Counted from the stretch's first letter, positions 55,682 to 64,000 are shown. The stretch: DNA of 64,000 nt from CAIYPH01 sp043744375 (GCA_043744375.1 JAYTUU010000061.1:1-64000); one strand, 5' to 3'. A program made the numbers and translations. Notes: a model not told the origin generated them from the letters alone.

Positions 55682-56638
55682 TTACCCAAAATGGCTCCAG
55701 CCACCCTTCTCCAACGGCAGCACAGAGCCATCCTCAAGCAAAACCGTGACACGCGGCGCCCCCGCCAGGAAGGCACCGATGCGCGTGACGGGAATGCCCG
55801 TGGCGCGGGCGGCGGCCACCAGGGCGGCTTCCTGCCCGGGTGGCACGGCCATCACGAGTTCGTAGTCGTCGCCCCCTGTCAGACACGTCACGATCCGGTC
55901 GGCACGCGCCGCCGGGCCCGAAAGCGGCACCAACGCCGCGTGGAGTTCAGCCGCCACCCCCGAGGCCCGGCAGAGATGGCCGACATCCTGCACCAGCCCA
56001 TCGGACACATCCATCACCGCATGCGCCACCCCGTGCAGCGCCAGACCAAGCGCCATGCGCGGCCGCGGCAGCCGGTAGCGCCCGGCGAGGAAGCCATCGG
56101 CATCCGCCAGCCGCCCGGTCGCCGCGAGCAGGCCGAGCGCGCCATCGCCGATCGTCCCGCTCACCCAAAGCCCGTCGCCCGCGCGGGCACCGCTGCGTCG
56201 CAGCGCCTGCCCGGGCATGACCGTGCCGAGCACCGTCAATGACAAGCTGACCGGCCCGCTGGTCGATGTGGTATCGCCGCCGAGCAGCCGGATGCCGAAC
56301 TCCGCCTGATCCGCCGCCAGCCCCGCCGCGAAGGCCGCGAACCACGCATCCTCGGTGGCCGCCGGCACCGCGACGGTCATCAGATAGCCGAACGGCGCCG
56401 CCCCCATCGCCGCGAGGTCGGACAGGTTGGTGCGCAGCAGCTTGCGGGCAATCAGGTCCGGCGGATCGTCGGGCAGGAAATGCACGCCAGCCACCATCGC
56501 ATCGGCCGCGATGACCAGTTCACGGCCGGCGGGCGGCGTGAACACGGCGGCATCGTCCAGCAGATCCAGCGCGCCCGGCCCCGCCAGCGGGCGGAAATGC
56601 CGCGCGATCCGGGCGAATTCCTCCGGTAGTCCCGTCAT
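55682..56638 (-). CDS. thiL: Thiamine-monophosphate kinase
   Basis: A 318-residue enzyme phosphorylating thiamine monophosphate to the diphosphate cofactor. DLLDDAAVF, AADAMVAGVHFLPD, the NLSDLAAMGA helix, LGGDTT, VMDVSDGLVQD and LTGGDDYEL are the ThiL/PurM-like motifs. I chose the ATG at 56638, 2 nt after nusB. The position nusB-thiL is common. Confidence 0.94.
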   Translation of the reverse strand: MTGLPEEFARIARHFRPLAGPGALDLLDDAAVFTPPAGRELVIAADAMVAGVHFLPDDPPDLIARKLLRTNLSDLAAMGAAPFGYLMTVAVPAATEDAWFAAFAAGLAADQAEFGIRLLGGDTTSTSGPVSLSLTVLGTVMPGQALRRSGARAGDGLWVSGTIGDGALGLLAATGRLADADGFLAGRYRLPRPRMALGLALHGVAHAVMDVSDGLVQDVGHLCRASGVAAELHAALVPLSGPAARADRIVTCLTGGDDYELVMAVPPGQEAALVAAARATGIPVTRIGAFLAGAPRVTVLLEDGSVLPLEKGGWSHFG

Positions 56639-56640
56639 CG

Positions 56641-57126
56641 TCACGCCGTCGCGGGGGCCTGGAACTCCCCGGGGCGCAGCAGATGGGCAAGGCGGTCGAG
56701 GATACCGTTGGCCATGCGCGCCTCGTCGCCGTCGAAGAAGCCGTGCGCGATATCCAGATATTCGTTGATGACCACCTTCGCCGGCGGCCCATCGGCCATC
56801 CACAGTTCGGACCCGCCGGCGCGCAGCAACGCCCGCAGCACGGGATCGAGCCGTTCGAGCGGCCACTCCGGCGGCAACGCGGCCACCAGCATCGCGTCGA
56901 TCTGTTCCTGCTGCGCGGTCGCCGTCCGCACGATGGCGGCGAACAGCGGCACCAGCGCGTCAGGCACCCGGCCATCCTCGAAGCCTCGCCCGGCCACCTC
57001 GCCGAGGCGATGGCGAACGAACTCGTCGATCACGGTTTCCGGACTGACACCGGCCTGCTCGGCCTGGAACAGCGCCTGCACCGCCCCGACTCGGCTTGCC
57101 GTCCGTGGCCGGGACTTGGCTGCCAT
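56641..57126 (-). CDS. nusB: Transcription antitermination protein NusB
   Basis: A 161-residue all-helical protein that pairs with S10 (NusE) on boxA RNA to prevent premature termination of rRNA transcription. The RVGAVQALFQAEQAG opening and the C-terminal VVINEYLDIAHGFFDGDEARM block are diagnostic. The ATG at 57126 shares a base with the ribH stop (TGATG). Confidence 0.94.
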   Translation of the reverse strand: MAAKSRPRTASRVGAVQALFQAEQAGVSPETVIDEFVRHRLGEVAGRGFEDGRVPDALVPLFAAIVRTATAQQEQIDAMLVAALPPEWPLERLDPVLRALLRAGGSELWMADGPPAKVVINEYLDIAHGFFDGDEARMANGILDRLAHLLRPGEFQAPATA

Positions 57127-57611
57127 CACACCGCACCCAGATAGCGCGCGGCGCGCAGCTGGATCAGCGCCGCCGCGGCCGCCTCGGCGCCCTTGTTGTG
57201 GCCATCGGAGCGCGAGCGTTCCAGCGCCTGCGTCGCCGTCGCCACCGTCAGCAGCCCGTTGCCGAGGCACAGCGCGTGGTCGAGCGCAATCCGCGTCAGC
57301 CCCGCCATCGCCTCGCGGCAGACATGCTCGTAGTGATCCGTCTCGCCCTTCACCACGCAGCCCAGCGCCACATACGCATCGAATCGCCGCCGCGTGCCAC
57401 GCACCGCGAACAGGATGGCGGAGGCCAGTTCCAGCGCCCCGGCCACATCGATCACCGCGGCATCCGCCCCGGCCTCGCCAAGAATGCGCAACGCGCCATC
57501 GCGCAGCCCGTCCACCACCTCGGTATAATAGGGTGCCCGCACGATCAGCACGCTCGGCGCGGGGCCATCGAGCTTCGGCGCGGCCGGCAGCTTCGCGTCG
57601 GCGGTGCTCAC
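57126..57611 (-). CDS. ribH: 6,7-dimethyl-8-ribityllumazine synthase
   Basis: A 161-residue enzyme condensing the RibA/D and RibB products to the lumazine precursor of riboflavin. PYYTEVVDGLRDGAL and YVALGCVVKGETDHYEHVCRE with the catalytic His, then the LCLGNGLLTVAT segment, are diagnostic; the usual PxGxLT is slightly altered (GNGLLTV). The start codon is GTG (57609-57611), overlapping the ribB stop as GTGA. Confidence 0.94.
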   Translation of the reverse strand: MSTADAKLPAAPKLDGPAPSVLIVRAPYYTEVVDGLRDGALRILGEAGADAAVIDVAGALELASAILFAVRGTRRRFDAYVALGCVVKGETDHYEHVCREAMAGLTRIALDHALCLGNGLLTVATATQALERSRSDGHNKGAEAAAAALIQLRAARYLGAV

Positions 57612-58735
57612 CGCCCAGGCTCCCGCCCGATCGACCGCCGCTCGACCACCGTCAGCCCGTAACCCTCAAGCCCAATGATATGCTGATGCGTGTTCGACAG
57701 CAGGATCATCTCCTGCACCCCGAGATCGAGCAGGATTTGCGCCCCGATCCCGTAATCCCGCAATTCCGTCCGCGGCCGCTCCGCCCCGGTCAGCATGCGG
57801 ACCCGCTCGGAAATCGTCGTCGGCCGCATCTCGCGCAGCAGCACGATGGCGCCCCGGCCCTCCGCCGCGATCATCGCCATCGCATGGCCAAGATGGTCGC
57901 GGGTCACATCGCCCAGCAGATCGTTCAGCAGATCGACCGCGTGCATCCGCACCATCACCGGCCCGGGCGCGCTCAGATCGCCCTTCACCAGCACCAGATG
58001 CTCGGCGTAATCGACCGTATTGGCATACACCACCAGCCGCCACTCGCCGCCGATCGCATGCGGCATCACGCCTTCCTGCACCCGCTTGACCAGCCGCTCG
58101 GTGCGCCGGCGATGGCCGATCAGGTCCGCGATGGTGCCAAGCTTGAGGTTGTGATGCTGCGCGAACGCCACCAGGTCCGGCAGCCGCGCCATGGTGCCGT
58201 CATCGTTCATGATCTCGCAGATCACCCCCGCCGGCGTCAGCCCGGCAAGGCGCGCGATATCGACGGCGGCCTCGGTATGCCCGGCCCGGATCAGCGTGCC
58301 ACCCTCGCGCGCCATCAGCGGGAACACATGGCCGGGCGTGACGATCTGGTCGCGCGGCGTCTCCGGATTGATCGCCACGGCCACCGTATGCGACCGGTCA
58401 TGCGCCGAAATCCCCGTCGTCACCCCGTCGCGCGCCTCGATGGACACGGTGAACGCCGTCTGGTGCCGCGAACTGTTGGACTGGCTCATCAGCGGCAGAC
58501 CAAGCTGCTCGACACGCTGACGGGTCATCGCCAGGCAGATCAGCCCGCGCGCGAACCGCGCCATGAAATTGACCGCCGCGGGCGTGGCGAACTGCGCGGG
58601 AATGACAAGGTCGCCCTCGTTCTCCCGGTCCTCGTCATCGACAAGGATGAACATGCGGCCGTTGCGGGCCTCCTCGATCAGATCCTCGGCCGAGGCGAGG
58701 TATTCCGACAGGCTGCGGGTGACGAGTTCGCTCAT
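57608..58735 (-). CDS. ribB: 3,4-dihydroxy-2-butanone-4-phosphate synthase with degenerate GTP cyclohydrolase II domain
   Basis: A 375-residue protein. Residues 1-205 are a complete DHBP synthase: MFILVDDEDRENEGDLV, PGHVFPLMAREGG, RAGHTEAAVDIARLAG. Residues 206-375 resemble GTP cyclohydrolase II, but the zinc motif C-x10-C-x-C and the GDxxxSxRC region are replaced by VRMHAVDLLNDLLGD, so this half should not hydrolyse GTP. A true RibA must be elsewhere. The start overlaps the ribE stop (ATGA). Confidence 0.92.
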   Translation of the reverse strand: MSELVTRSLSEYLASAEDLIEEARNGRMFILVDDEDRENEGDLVIPAQFATPAAVNFMARFARGLICLAMTRQRVEQLGLPLMSQSNSSRHQTAFTVSIEARDGVTTGISAHDRSHTVAVAINPETPRDQIVTPGHVFPLMAREGGTLIRAGHTEAAVDIARLAGLTPAGVICEIMNDDGTMARLPDLVAFAQHHNLKLGTIADLIGHRRRTERLVKRVQEGVMPHAIGGEWRLVVYANTVDYAEHLVLVKGDLSAPGPVMVRMHAVDLLNDLLGDVTRDHLGHAMAMIAAEGRGAIVLLREMRPTTISERVRMLTGAERPRTELRDYGIGAQILLDLGVQEMILLSNTHQHIIGLEGYGLTVVERRSIGREPGR

Positions 58736-59331
58736 TTGTACTCCGAGAGCCGGGCGACGTAACGCGCGACAGTGTCAATTTCGATGTTGACGGGATCGCC
58801 CGGCCGCAGGAAGCCGAAACTCGTCACGGCTGCCGTGTGCGGGATGATGTTCACGCTGAACTCCGGCCCTCGCACTTCATTGACGGTCAGCGACACCCCA
58901 TCAACCGCCACCGACCCCTTGGGCGCGATGAAGCGGGCCAGCGGATCGGGCACCCGGAACGTCCAGCGCACCGATCCATGCACCGGATCGGCCGCCAGCA
59001 CCTCGCCCACCCCGTCCACATGCCCAGCCACGATATGCCCACCCAACTCGTCGCCGACCTTGAGCGGACGCTCCAGATTGACCCGCGTGCCAACGCGCCA
59101 GGCGCCCAAAGTGGTCTTCGACAGCGTCTCGTCCGAAGCATTGACGGCAAACCAGTCGGGGCCAACCTCGATCGCCGTCAGGCAGCAGCCGGAGCATGAA
59201 ATCGACGCGCCAAGCGGGATGGCGGCCGTCTCCGGCCAGGGCGAACCGATGGTGAGCCGCATGTCGCGCCCTGCCCCGCTCGGCTCGATGGCCCGGACGG
59301 TGCCGAGGCCGGTGACGATACCCGTGAACAT
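58732..59331 (-). CDS. ribE: Riboflavin synthase, alpha chain
   Basis: A 199-residue enzyme dismutating two lumazines to riboflavin. The duplicated lumazine-binding domains begin MFTGIVTGLGTVRAI and GGHIVAGHVDGVGEVL; SCSGCCLT and VAVDGVSLTVNEV are the paired catalytic-site motifs. It overlaps both ribD and ribB by a few bases, so the rib genes are tightly coupled. Confidence 0.95.
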   Translation of the reverse strand: MFTGIVTGLGTVRAIEPSGAGRDMRLTIGSPWPETAAIPLGASISCSGCCLTAIEVGPDWFAVNASDETLSKTTLGAWRVGTRVNLERPLKVGDELGGHIVAGHVDGVGEVLAADPVHGSVRWTFRVPDPLARFIAPKGSVAVDGVSLTVNEVRGPEFSVNIIPHTAAVTSFGFLRPGDPVNIEIDTVARYVARLSEYK

Positions 59332-60428
59332 CAGGCCTCCCTCCGCAATTCGGTCAAAACATCAGCCCCCAGCGTTGCCACGGAATGGCGCACGAAACGG
59401 GGCATGTCGGCAAGCCGGGAAATGCCAAAACCCTGCACCCCAGGCCAGCCATCCCCGCCCATCACGGCGGGCGCGTGAAACCAGGCGATCCGGTCCACCA
59501 GATCGGCACGCAACAGCGATCCCGCAAGCTGCCCGCCACCCTCAACCAGCAGCCGCGTGATCCCACGCTCCGCCAGCGCCTGCAACGCCCGCTTCAGATC
59601 GACGCCGGCATTGGCGCCGGGCACGTCGATCAGCGTCACCCCGAGATCGGACAGCGCCCGCCGGCGAATGGCATCCGCACCGTTGCGCGCGACAATCCAG
59701 GTCGGCACCACCCGCGCAGTCGCCACCAGCCGCGCCGTCAACGCGGTCCGCAAATGGCTGTCCGCGACCACGCGCACCACCGGCAGCGCGCGAAATCCCG
59801 GAATCCGGCAGGTCAGATCGGGGTCATCTGCCATCACCGTGCCGACGCCGACCATGACGGCATCCTGCTGCCCACGCAGCGCATGCGCCGCCCGGCGTGA
59901 CGCCGCCCCAGTGATCCACTGGCTCTCGCCCGCACTGGTGGCAATCCGCCCATCCAGCGTCGAGGCCAGCTTCAGCGTCACCAGCGGCCGGCCGGCCCGC
60001 ACGCGCATGAAAAACCCGGCATTCGCCGCGTCGGTTTCCGCCGTCAGCACCCCCTCGGTCACCGCGATCCCCGCCGCAAGCAGCCGCGCCACACCCGCCC
60101 CGTTCACCCGCGGATCAACGTCCCGCGAGCCGATGACAACCCGGGCAATCCCCGCCGCGATCAGCGCATCCGTGCAGGGCGGCGTCCGTCCGTGATGGCA
60201 GCACGGCTCCAGCGTCACATAGGCCGTGGCCCCGCGCGCCGCCTCGCCGGCCATCGCCAGCGCCCCCATTTCGCCATGCGGTCGTCCGCCCGGCGCCGTC
60301 ACGGCCCGCCCGACCACCCGCCCGTCGCGCACGATCACGCATCCCACCGCCGGGTTCGGCCAGCACACGCCGAGACCACGCCGCGCCATCGCCAGGGCCG
60401 CGCGCATATGGGCGATATCGTGTTCCAT
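59331..60428 (-). CDS. ribD: Bifunctional deaminase/reductase RibD
   Basis: A 365-residue enzyme for the second and third riboflavin steps. The N-terminal cytidine-deaminase-like half shows HGEMGAL and LEPCCHHGRTPPCTDAL zinc ligands; the C-terminal reductase half shows KLASTLDGRIA and LLVEGGGQLAGSLL. The start at 60428 lies 4 nt after the nrdR stop. No FMN riboswitch pattern is visible upstream. Confidence 0.95.
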   Translation of the reverse strand: MEHDIAHMRAALAMARRGLGVCWPNPAVGCVIVRDGRVVGRAVTAPGGRPHGEMGALAMAGEAARGATAYVTLEPCCHHGRTPPCTDALIAAGIARVVIGSRDVDPRVNGAGVARLLAAGIAVTEGVLTAETDAANAGFFMRVRAGRPLVTLKLASTLDGRIATSAGESQWITGAASRRAAHALRGQQDAVMVGVGTVMADDPDLTCRIPGFRALPVVRVVADSHLRTALTARLVATARVVPTWIVARNGADAIRRRALSDLGVTLIDVPGANAGVDLKRALQALAERGITRLLVEGGGQLAGSLLRADLVDRIAWFHAPAVMGGDGWPGVQGFGISRLADMPRFVRHSVATLGADVLTELRREA

Positions 60429-60432
60429 GCCG

Positions 60433-60888
60433 CTAGCCGGGGTCGCCCAGTTTACCAAGAAAGGCCTCGAAGTCCTTGGCTTCACGGAAATTCCGATACA
60501 CCGACGCGAACCGCACATAGGCGACGGCATCGACCTCCTTGAGCGTCTCCATCACCAGTTCGCCGATCTGCTGGCTCGGAATATCCGTCTCACCGGACGC
60601 TTCAAGCTGACGCACCAACCCATTGACAATACGCTCGATCCGCTCCTCCTGCACCGGCCGCTTGCGCAGCGCGATACGGATCGAGCGGGCCAGCTTGTCG
60701 CGATCGAACGGCACCCGCCGGTTATCCGCCTTCACCACCGTCAACTCACGCAGCTGCACCCGCTCGACGGTGGTGAAGCGCTGGCTGCACCCCGTGCAGA
60801 ACCGCCGCCGCCGGATCGCCGAGCCGTCCTCGCTGGGACGGCTGTCCTTCACCTGGGTATCCTCGTTGCCGCAGAACGGGCAGCGCAT
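60433..60888 (-). CDS. nrdR: Transcriptional repressor NrdR
   Basis: A 151-residue zinc-ribbon/ATP-cone regulator of ribonucleotide reductase genes. MRCPFCGNEDTQVKDSRPSE and RRFCTGCSQRFTTVERVQL form the zinc ribbon (two C-x2-C pairs); the ATP-cone follows (VVKADNRRVPFDRDKLARSI). Its place between glyA and ribD is typical of alphaproteobacteria. Confidence 0.96.
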   Translation of the reverse strand: MRCPFCGNEDTQVKDSRPSEDGSAIRRRRFCTGCSQRFTTVERVQLRELTVVKADNRRVPFDRDKLARSIRIALRKRPVQEERIERIVNGLVRQLEASGETDIPSQQIGELVMETLKEVDAVAYVRFASVYRNFREAKDFEAFLGKLGDPG

Positions 60889-60905
60889 CGCGGGCTACCG
60901 TCCTG

Positions 60906-62186
60906 CTACCGGTAGATCGGAAAACGCGCGCAGAGCGTCTGCACCCGCTTGCCCACCGCCGCCTCGATCGCCGCGTTGGTGCCGTCATTGGACGCAGCCA
61001 ACCCGTCCAGAATCTCGCCGATCATCCGCCCGACCTCCTGGAACTCGGCCACCCCAAAGCCGCGCGTGGTCGCCGCCGGCGTGCCCAGCCGAATGCCCGA
61101 GGTGACCGCCGGCTTCACCGGGTCGAACGGAATGGCGTTCTTGTTCGCCGTCATATGCGCCCGCTCCAGCGTCGCCTCCGCAGCCTTGCCGGTCACCCGC
61201 TTCGGCCTGAGATCGACCAGAATCAGGTGGGAATCGGTGCCGCCGGTGACGATCGCCAGCCCCTGCTCCACCAGAACAGCCGCCAGCGCGCGCGCATTCG
61301 CCGCCACCGCCTGCTGATAGGCGCGGAACTCCGGCCGCAGCGCCTCGCCGAACGCGACCGCCTTGGCGGCGATCACATGCATCAGCGGGCCGCCCTGCAA
61401 CCCCGGGAACACCGCTGAATTTATACGTTTTCCGATCTCCAGATCATTGCTGAGGATCATCCCGCCACGCGGCCCGCGCAACGTCTTATGGGTCGTCGTC
61501 GTCACCACATGGGCATGCGGCAACGGCGTCGGATACACCCCCACCGCCGCCAGCCCGGCGAAATGCGCCATGTCCACCATGAAATACGCGCCAACCGCAT
61601 CAGCCACCCGACGAATGCGCGCAAAGTCGATCTCACGCGGATAGGCCGACCCGCCAGCAATGATCAGCTTCGGCTTCTCGGCATGGGCAAGCCGCTCAAG
61701 CTCCTCATAATCCAGCAAACCGTCATCCGCACGCACGCCATACTGCACCGCGCGGAACCACTTGCCCGACAAATTCGGCGCCGCCCCATGCGTCAGATGC
61801 CCGCCCGCCGCCAGGCTCATGCCCAGAATGGTATCGCCCGGCTTGATCAGCGCCAGGAACACCGCCTGGTTCGCCTGCGCCCCCGAATGCGGCTGCACAT
61901 TGACGAATTCGCATGAAAACAACTGCTTGGCGCGCGCAATGGCAAGATTTTCCGCCACATCGACATGCACGCACCCGCCATAGTAGCGCCGCCCCGGATA
62001 GCCCTCGGCGTATTTATTGGTCAGCACCGACCCCTGCGCCTCCATCACCGCGCACGAGACGATGTTTTCCGAGGCGATCAACTCGATGCCGTCCTGCTGG
62101 CGCACCAGTTCATGCCCGATGGCTGCCGCCAGCTCGGGGTCGGTCTCGGCGATCGAGGCGGAGAAGAAGCGGTCAGTCGCGTTCAT
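60906..62186 (-). CDS. glyA: Serine hydroxymethyltransferase
   Basis: A 426-residue PLP enzyme interconverting serine and glycine with tetrahydrofolate, the main one-carbon source. IELIASENIVSCAVMEAQGS, GYPGRRYYGGC, and the PLP-lysine site VVTTTTHKTLRGPRGGMI are all present. It follows rpiB after 10 nt and precedes nrdR by 17 nt. Confidence 0.97.
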   Translation of the reverse strand: MNATDRFFSASIAETDPELAAAIGHELVRQQDGIELIASENIVSCAVMEAQGSVLTNKYAEGYPGRRYYGGCVHVDVAENLAIARAKQLFSCEFVNVQPHSGAQANQAVFLALIKPGDTILGMSLAAGGHLTHGAAPNLSGKWFRAVQYGVRADDGLLDYEELERLAHAEKPKLIIAGGSAYPREIDFARIRRVADAVGAYFMVDMAHFAGLAAVGVYPTPLPHAHVVTTTTHKTLRGPRGGMILSNDLEIGKRINSAVFPGLQGGPLMHVIAAKAVAFGEALRPEFRAYQQAVAANARALAAVLVEQGLAIVTGGTDSHLILVDLRPKRVTGKAAEATLERAHMTANKNAIPFDPVKPAVTSGIRLGTPAATTRGFGVAEFQEVGRMIGEILDGLAASNDGTNAAIEAAVGKRVQTLCARFPIYR

Positions 62187-62196
62187 CGAAAAATCC

Positions 62197-62643
62197 TCAA
62201 ACGGGCACGAGATTGGCGAGGCGGTGAATATGGCGGCCGCCCTCGAATTCCGTGGCGAAAAAGGCGCGCAGAATGTCAGACGCCGTCTCGGCCCCGGTCA
62301 GCCGGCCGCCGAGGGCCAGCACATTGGCGTTGTTATGCGCCCGTCCCAGCCGGGCCGTCGTCGAGTCCGCCGCCAGCACGCAGCGGATCTCCGCATGGCG
62401 ATTGGCGGCGATCGACATGCCAACCCCGGTGCCGCAGATCAGCACGCCGAAGCGCGCCTGCCCCGCCGCGAGGGCGCGACAAACCGGATGGGCGAAATCC
62501 GGATAATCGACCCGCACGAAGTTATGGGTACCGAAATCGACAACCGGAAACCCGCACGCCGCCAGCCAGTCGAGTACGGGCTGCTTGAGCGGGAATCCAG
62601 CATGGTCGCAGCCAAGGGCCACGGTGATGACATCACTGTTCAT
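62197..62643 (-). CDS. rpiB: Ribose-5-phosphate isomerase B
   Basis: A 148-residue isomerase of the RpiB/LacAB family converting ribulose-5-phosphate and ribose-5-phosphate; ribulose-5-phosphate is also the RibB substrate. VALGCDHAGFPLKQ, GVLICGTGVGMSIAANR (with the active-site Cys), and RCVLAADSTTARLGRAHNNA are diagnostic. It is the first gene of the long minus-strand operon. Confidence 0.95.
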   Translation of the reverse strand: MNSDVITVALGCDHAGFPLKQPVLDWLAACGFPVVDFGTHNFVRVDYPDFAHPVCRALAAGQARFGVLICGTGVGMSIAANRHAEIRCVLAADSTTARLGRAHNNANVLALGGRLTGAETASDILRAFFATEFEGGRHIHRLANLVPV

Positions 62644-62811
62644 CCGCGCCCTTTAACACGCGGCGCGGCCAGGGTGAAATTGCCCGCGGAGCGCCCGGCG
62701 CAGAGCGGGCATGCATCGCGTCCGCAAGGTTGGCAATCGCCTGCCCCTTCGCCATGGTGCCGGCAACACCAAGGGGATCAGGGCTAACCGCCCGCTTCGG
62801 CGACAAGGCAA

Positions 62812-62842
62812 AGCGCGCCTCCGACGCCGTCGGAGACGCGCT
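62812..62842 (-). terminator. Hairpin terminator after the CBS-BON gene
   Basis: A 14-bp stem with a GGC loop lies 9 nt after the stop. One pair is G-U in the minus-strand RNA but C-A in the plus-strand RNA, so the structure is complete only for minus-strand transcripts. The tail UUUGCCUU is weak. Confidence 0.55.
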
Positions 62843-62850
62843 GACGATTG

Positions 62851-63576
62851 CTACGGCTGCTTCGGCGCCGGCCAGCTGCTCCAGGTCATCGCATCCGAGA
62901 CCAGCCGTTCGTTCATGTGATCCTCGACCCCCTTGACGCCCGGGACGTTGAGCGCCGCCACCGTCATCGCCTCGCGCACTTCGGCGGAACGCACGGCGCC
63001 CCACAGATGGACCACGCCTTCCTGCACGATCACGTTGCCCTCGTCCGGCAGATCGGCCCAGTTCTGTACGCGGATTTCCGCCAGATAGGCATTGCGAATG
63101 CGGCTATCCTCGTCGCCGCTTTTGCCTACCGGCGGCTTCGCACGGCTGATCAGCCCCTGCAGCAGGTTCGAGCGGCTGACGATCCCCACCACATGGCCGG
63201 AAATATCCACCACCGGCACCCGTTTGATCCGCTTGCCTTCGAGAATATCCACGATATCAGACACATGCGTGTCCTCCATCACGGTGATGACCTGGTGCGA
63301 CATCACCTGCCGCGCCGTGCGGGCGTGTGCGTGGATGTATTCGGCGGCCAGCGTGTCGCGCGAGAAGAACAACTCGAGCCATGACGGCTTGCGCGCCGCC
63401 CCCGGCTCCACCTGGCGCAGCAGATCGCCCGCGCTGACGATGCCGATCGGCCGGCCGGCCTCGACCACCGGGACGGCACTGATGCGTTTCTCGACCAGCA
63501 GCCGGGCGATCTCCGTCACCAGCGTATCCGGAGAAACGGTCACGACGGGCTTGGTCATGATGTCGGCGGCGATCAT
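62851..63576 (-). CDS. CBS-domain pair plus BON domain protein
   Basis: A 241-residue protein with two CBS motifs (about 1-60, DIMTKPVVTVSPDTLVTEIA, and about 90-150, VMSHQVITVMEDTHVSDIVD) that usually bind adenine nucleotides. A BON domain (about 165-225, VQEGVVHLWGAVRSAEVREA) follows, which often contacts membranes or phospholipids. The start at 63576 has GGAGG 8 nt upstream. Upstream is an FNR-type box, suggesting control by oxygen or another CRP/FNR-family signal. The biochemical role is unknown. Confidence 0.85.
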   Translation of the reverse strand: MIAADIMTKPVVTVSPDTLVTEIARLLVEKRISAVPVVEAGRPIGIVSAGDLLRQVEPGAARKPSWLELFFSRDTLAAEYIHAHARTARQVMSHQVITVMEDTHVSDIVDILEGKRIKRVPVVDISGHVVGIVSRSNLLQGLISRAKPPVGKSGDEDSRIRNAYLAEIRVQNWADLPDEGNVIVQEGVVHLWGAVRSAEVREAMTVAALNVPGVKGVEDHMNERLVSDAMTWSSWPAPKQP

Positions 63577-63607
63577 GGCGATGTCCTCCACATAATTTCG
63601 TGCGAAC

Positions 63608-63649
63608 ATACTATAACTCGCGAACCGGCCGCGCGTTGACCTGAATCAA
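63608..63649 (-). promoter_or_regulatory. FNR/FixK-type box and -10 upstream of the CBS-BON gene
   Basis: TTGATTCAGGTCAA (63636-63649, minus strand) matches the TTGAT-N4-ATCAA consensus at nine of ten positions. TAGTAT (63608-63613) or TATAGT (63610-63615) lies 20-22 nt downstream, the spacing of class II FNR/CRP-type activation. The predicted start is about 25 nt before the ATG. This suggests oxygen- or redox-responsive expression. Confidence 0.6.
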
Positions 63650-63659
63650 TGCGGAGGCA

Positions 63660-64000
63660 TCAAAACCGCGTTGTCAGGTCACTCATCCACGCCGGCGAGA
63701 TTTCGACGAGATAGGTCTCAACCGCATGATCCCAGCCGGTCAGGATCAAGACCGCGATCGCCAGTGCGCCGCCGCCGAGGACGTATTTACCGCCCGCGCC
63801 GGCCTGCATCATCCGGCCACGCCAGCGCCGCATCGCCTCGCGCGAGAGCGAGCCGACCACCACCAGCGGCACGGCGGCCCCGATCCCGAACGCCACCATC
63901 ACCGCGGCCACGGCGCCCAGGTCCTGCCCGCGCGCCGCCAACGCCGAGGCCGCACCCAGCGTCGGCCCGACGCAGGGGCTCCAGATCGCGCCAAGCACCA
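63660..64000 (-). CDS. CcdA/DsbD-like transmembrane protein (partial)
   Basis: The C-terminal 113 residues or so of a gene that continues past the window. WSPCVGPTLGAASALAARG is the Cys-containing helix typical of CcdA-type thiol-disulfide transporters, followed by two more membrane segments, a basic loop and a final helix. CcdA passes electrons from thioredoxin to periplasmic cytochrome c maturation or disulfide reduction. Without the N-terminal half the subtype is open. Confidence 0.72.
   Translation of the reverse strand, partial: VLGAIWSPCVGPTLGAASALAARGQDLGAVAAVMVAFGIGAAVPLVVVGSLSREAMRRWRGRMMQAGAGGKYVLGGGALAIAVLILTGWDHAVETYLVEISPAWMSDLTTRF

Noticed and set aside
60889..60905. FMN riboswitch ahead of the riboflavin genes
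   Set aside because: The rib genes are internal to an operon with gaps of 4-17 nt. The spacer ahead of rpiB shows no RFN-like conserved blocks by eye.
62633..63004. Possible small gene between rpiB and the CBS-BON gene
   Set aside because: It overlaps the rpiB start and the CBS-BON end, crosses the terminator hairpin, and has no recognisable domain or ribosome binding site.

Overview
This window reads as a very GC-rich alphaproteobacterial chromosome, most likely from the Acetobacteraceae (Rhodospirillales). Supporting evidence is the joined rplK-rpoC / str / S10 / spc / alpha ribosomal super-cluster, an ATP12 chaperone, a CBP3-type ubiquinol-cytochrome c chaperone, the tsaD / hemC-hemD-mitofilin-hemY arrangement, and a RibB with a degenerate C-terminal domain. 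The family assignment is an inference from gene content and protein style; genus cannot be told. Gene density is high and stop/start overlaps (ATGA, GTGA, TGATG) are frequent.

Layout: (1) 1-4.7 kb: a repeat-bearing left end, an MFS transporter, a short OpgH-like glucosyltransferase, and a GST / glyoxalase-like pair. (2) 4.8-12.6 kb: a chemoreceptor with a C-terminal PilZ domain, then on the minus strand rarA, an RluA-type pseudouridine synthase, an AsmA-like protein and ATP12. (3) 12.7-41.0 kb, all minus strand: rplK-rplA-rplJ-rplL-rpoB-rpoC, rpsL-rpsG-tuf (no fusA), the S10, spc and alpha operons, secY and adk. This is the core translation/transcription block, with stem-loops in several spacers. 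(4) 41.2-53.7 kb: a D-2-hydroxyacid dehydrogenase, an SH3-like membrane protein, a small membrane protein with an apparent AUA start, murJ-gpsA-rlmJ-tsaD facing hemC-hemD-mitofilin-hemY, rpmE, and DUF177 plus CBP3. (5) 53.9-64 kb: bamE, a second MFS transporter, and a long minus-strand operon rpiB-glyA-nrdR-ribD-ribE-ribB-ribH-nusB-thiL, then a CBS-BON protein behind an FNR-like box and the end of a CcdA-like gene.

The genes are mostly housekeeping: ribosome and RNA polymerase, envelope biogenesis (MurJ, BamE, OpgH, SecY), tetrapyrrole and riboflavin/thiamine cofactors, one-carbon metabolism, and tRNA/rRNA modification. I see no tRNA, rRNA, CRISPR array, transposase, prophage or obvious undescribed multi-gene system. 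The unusual material lies in the fine structure: inverted hairpin repeats (REPIN/MITE-like), many independent short tandem triplications of 14-27 bp in coding and non-coding DNA, an apparent AUA start codon, a Lys/Gly-rich extension on ribosomal protein L5, an absent fusA, and several unannotated leader hairpins.
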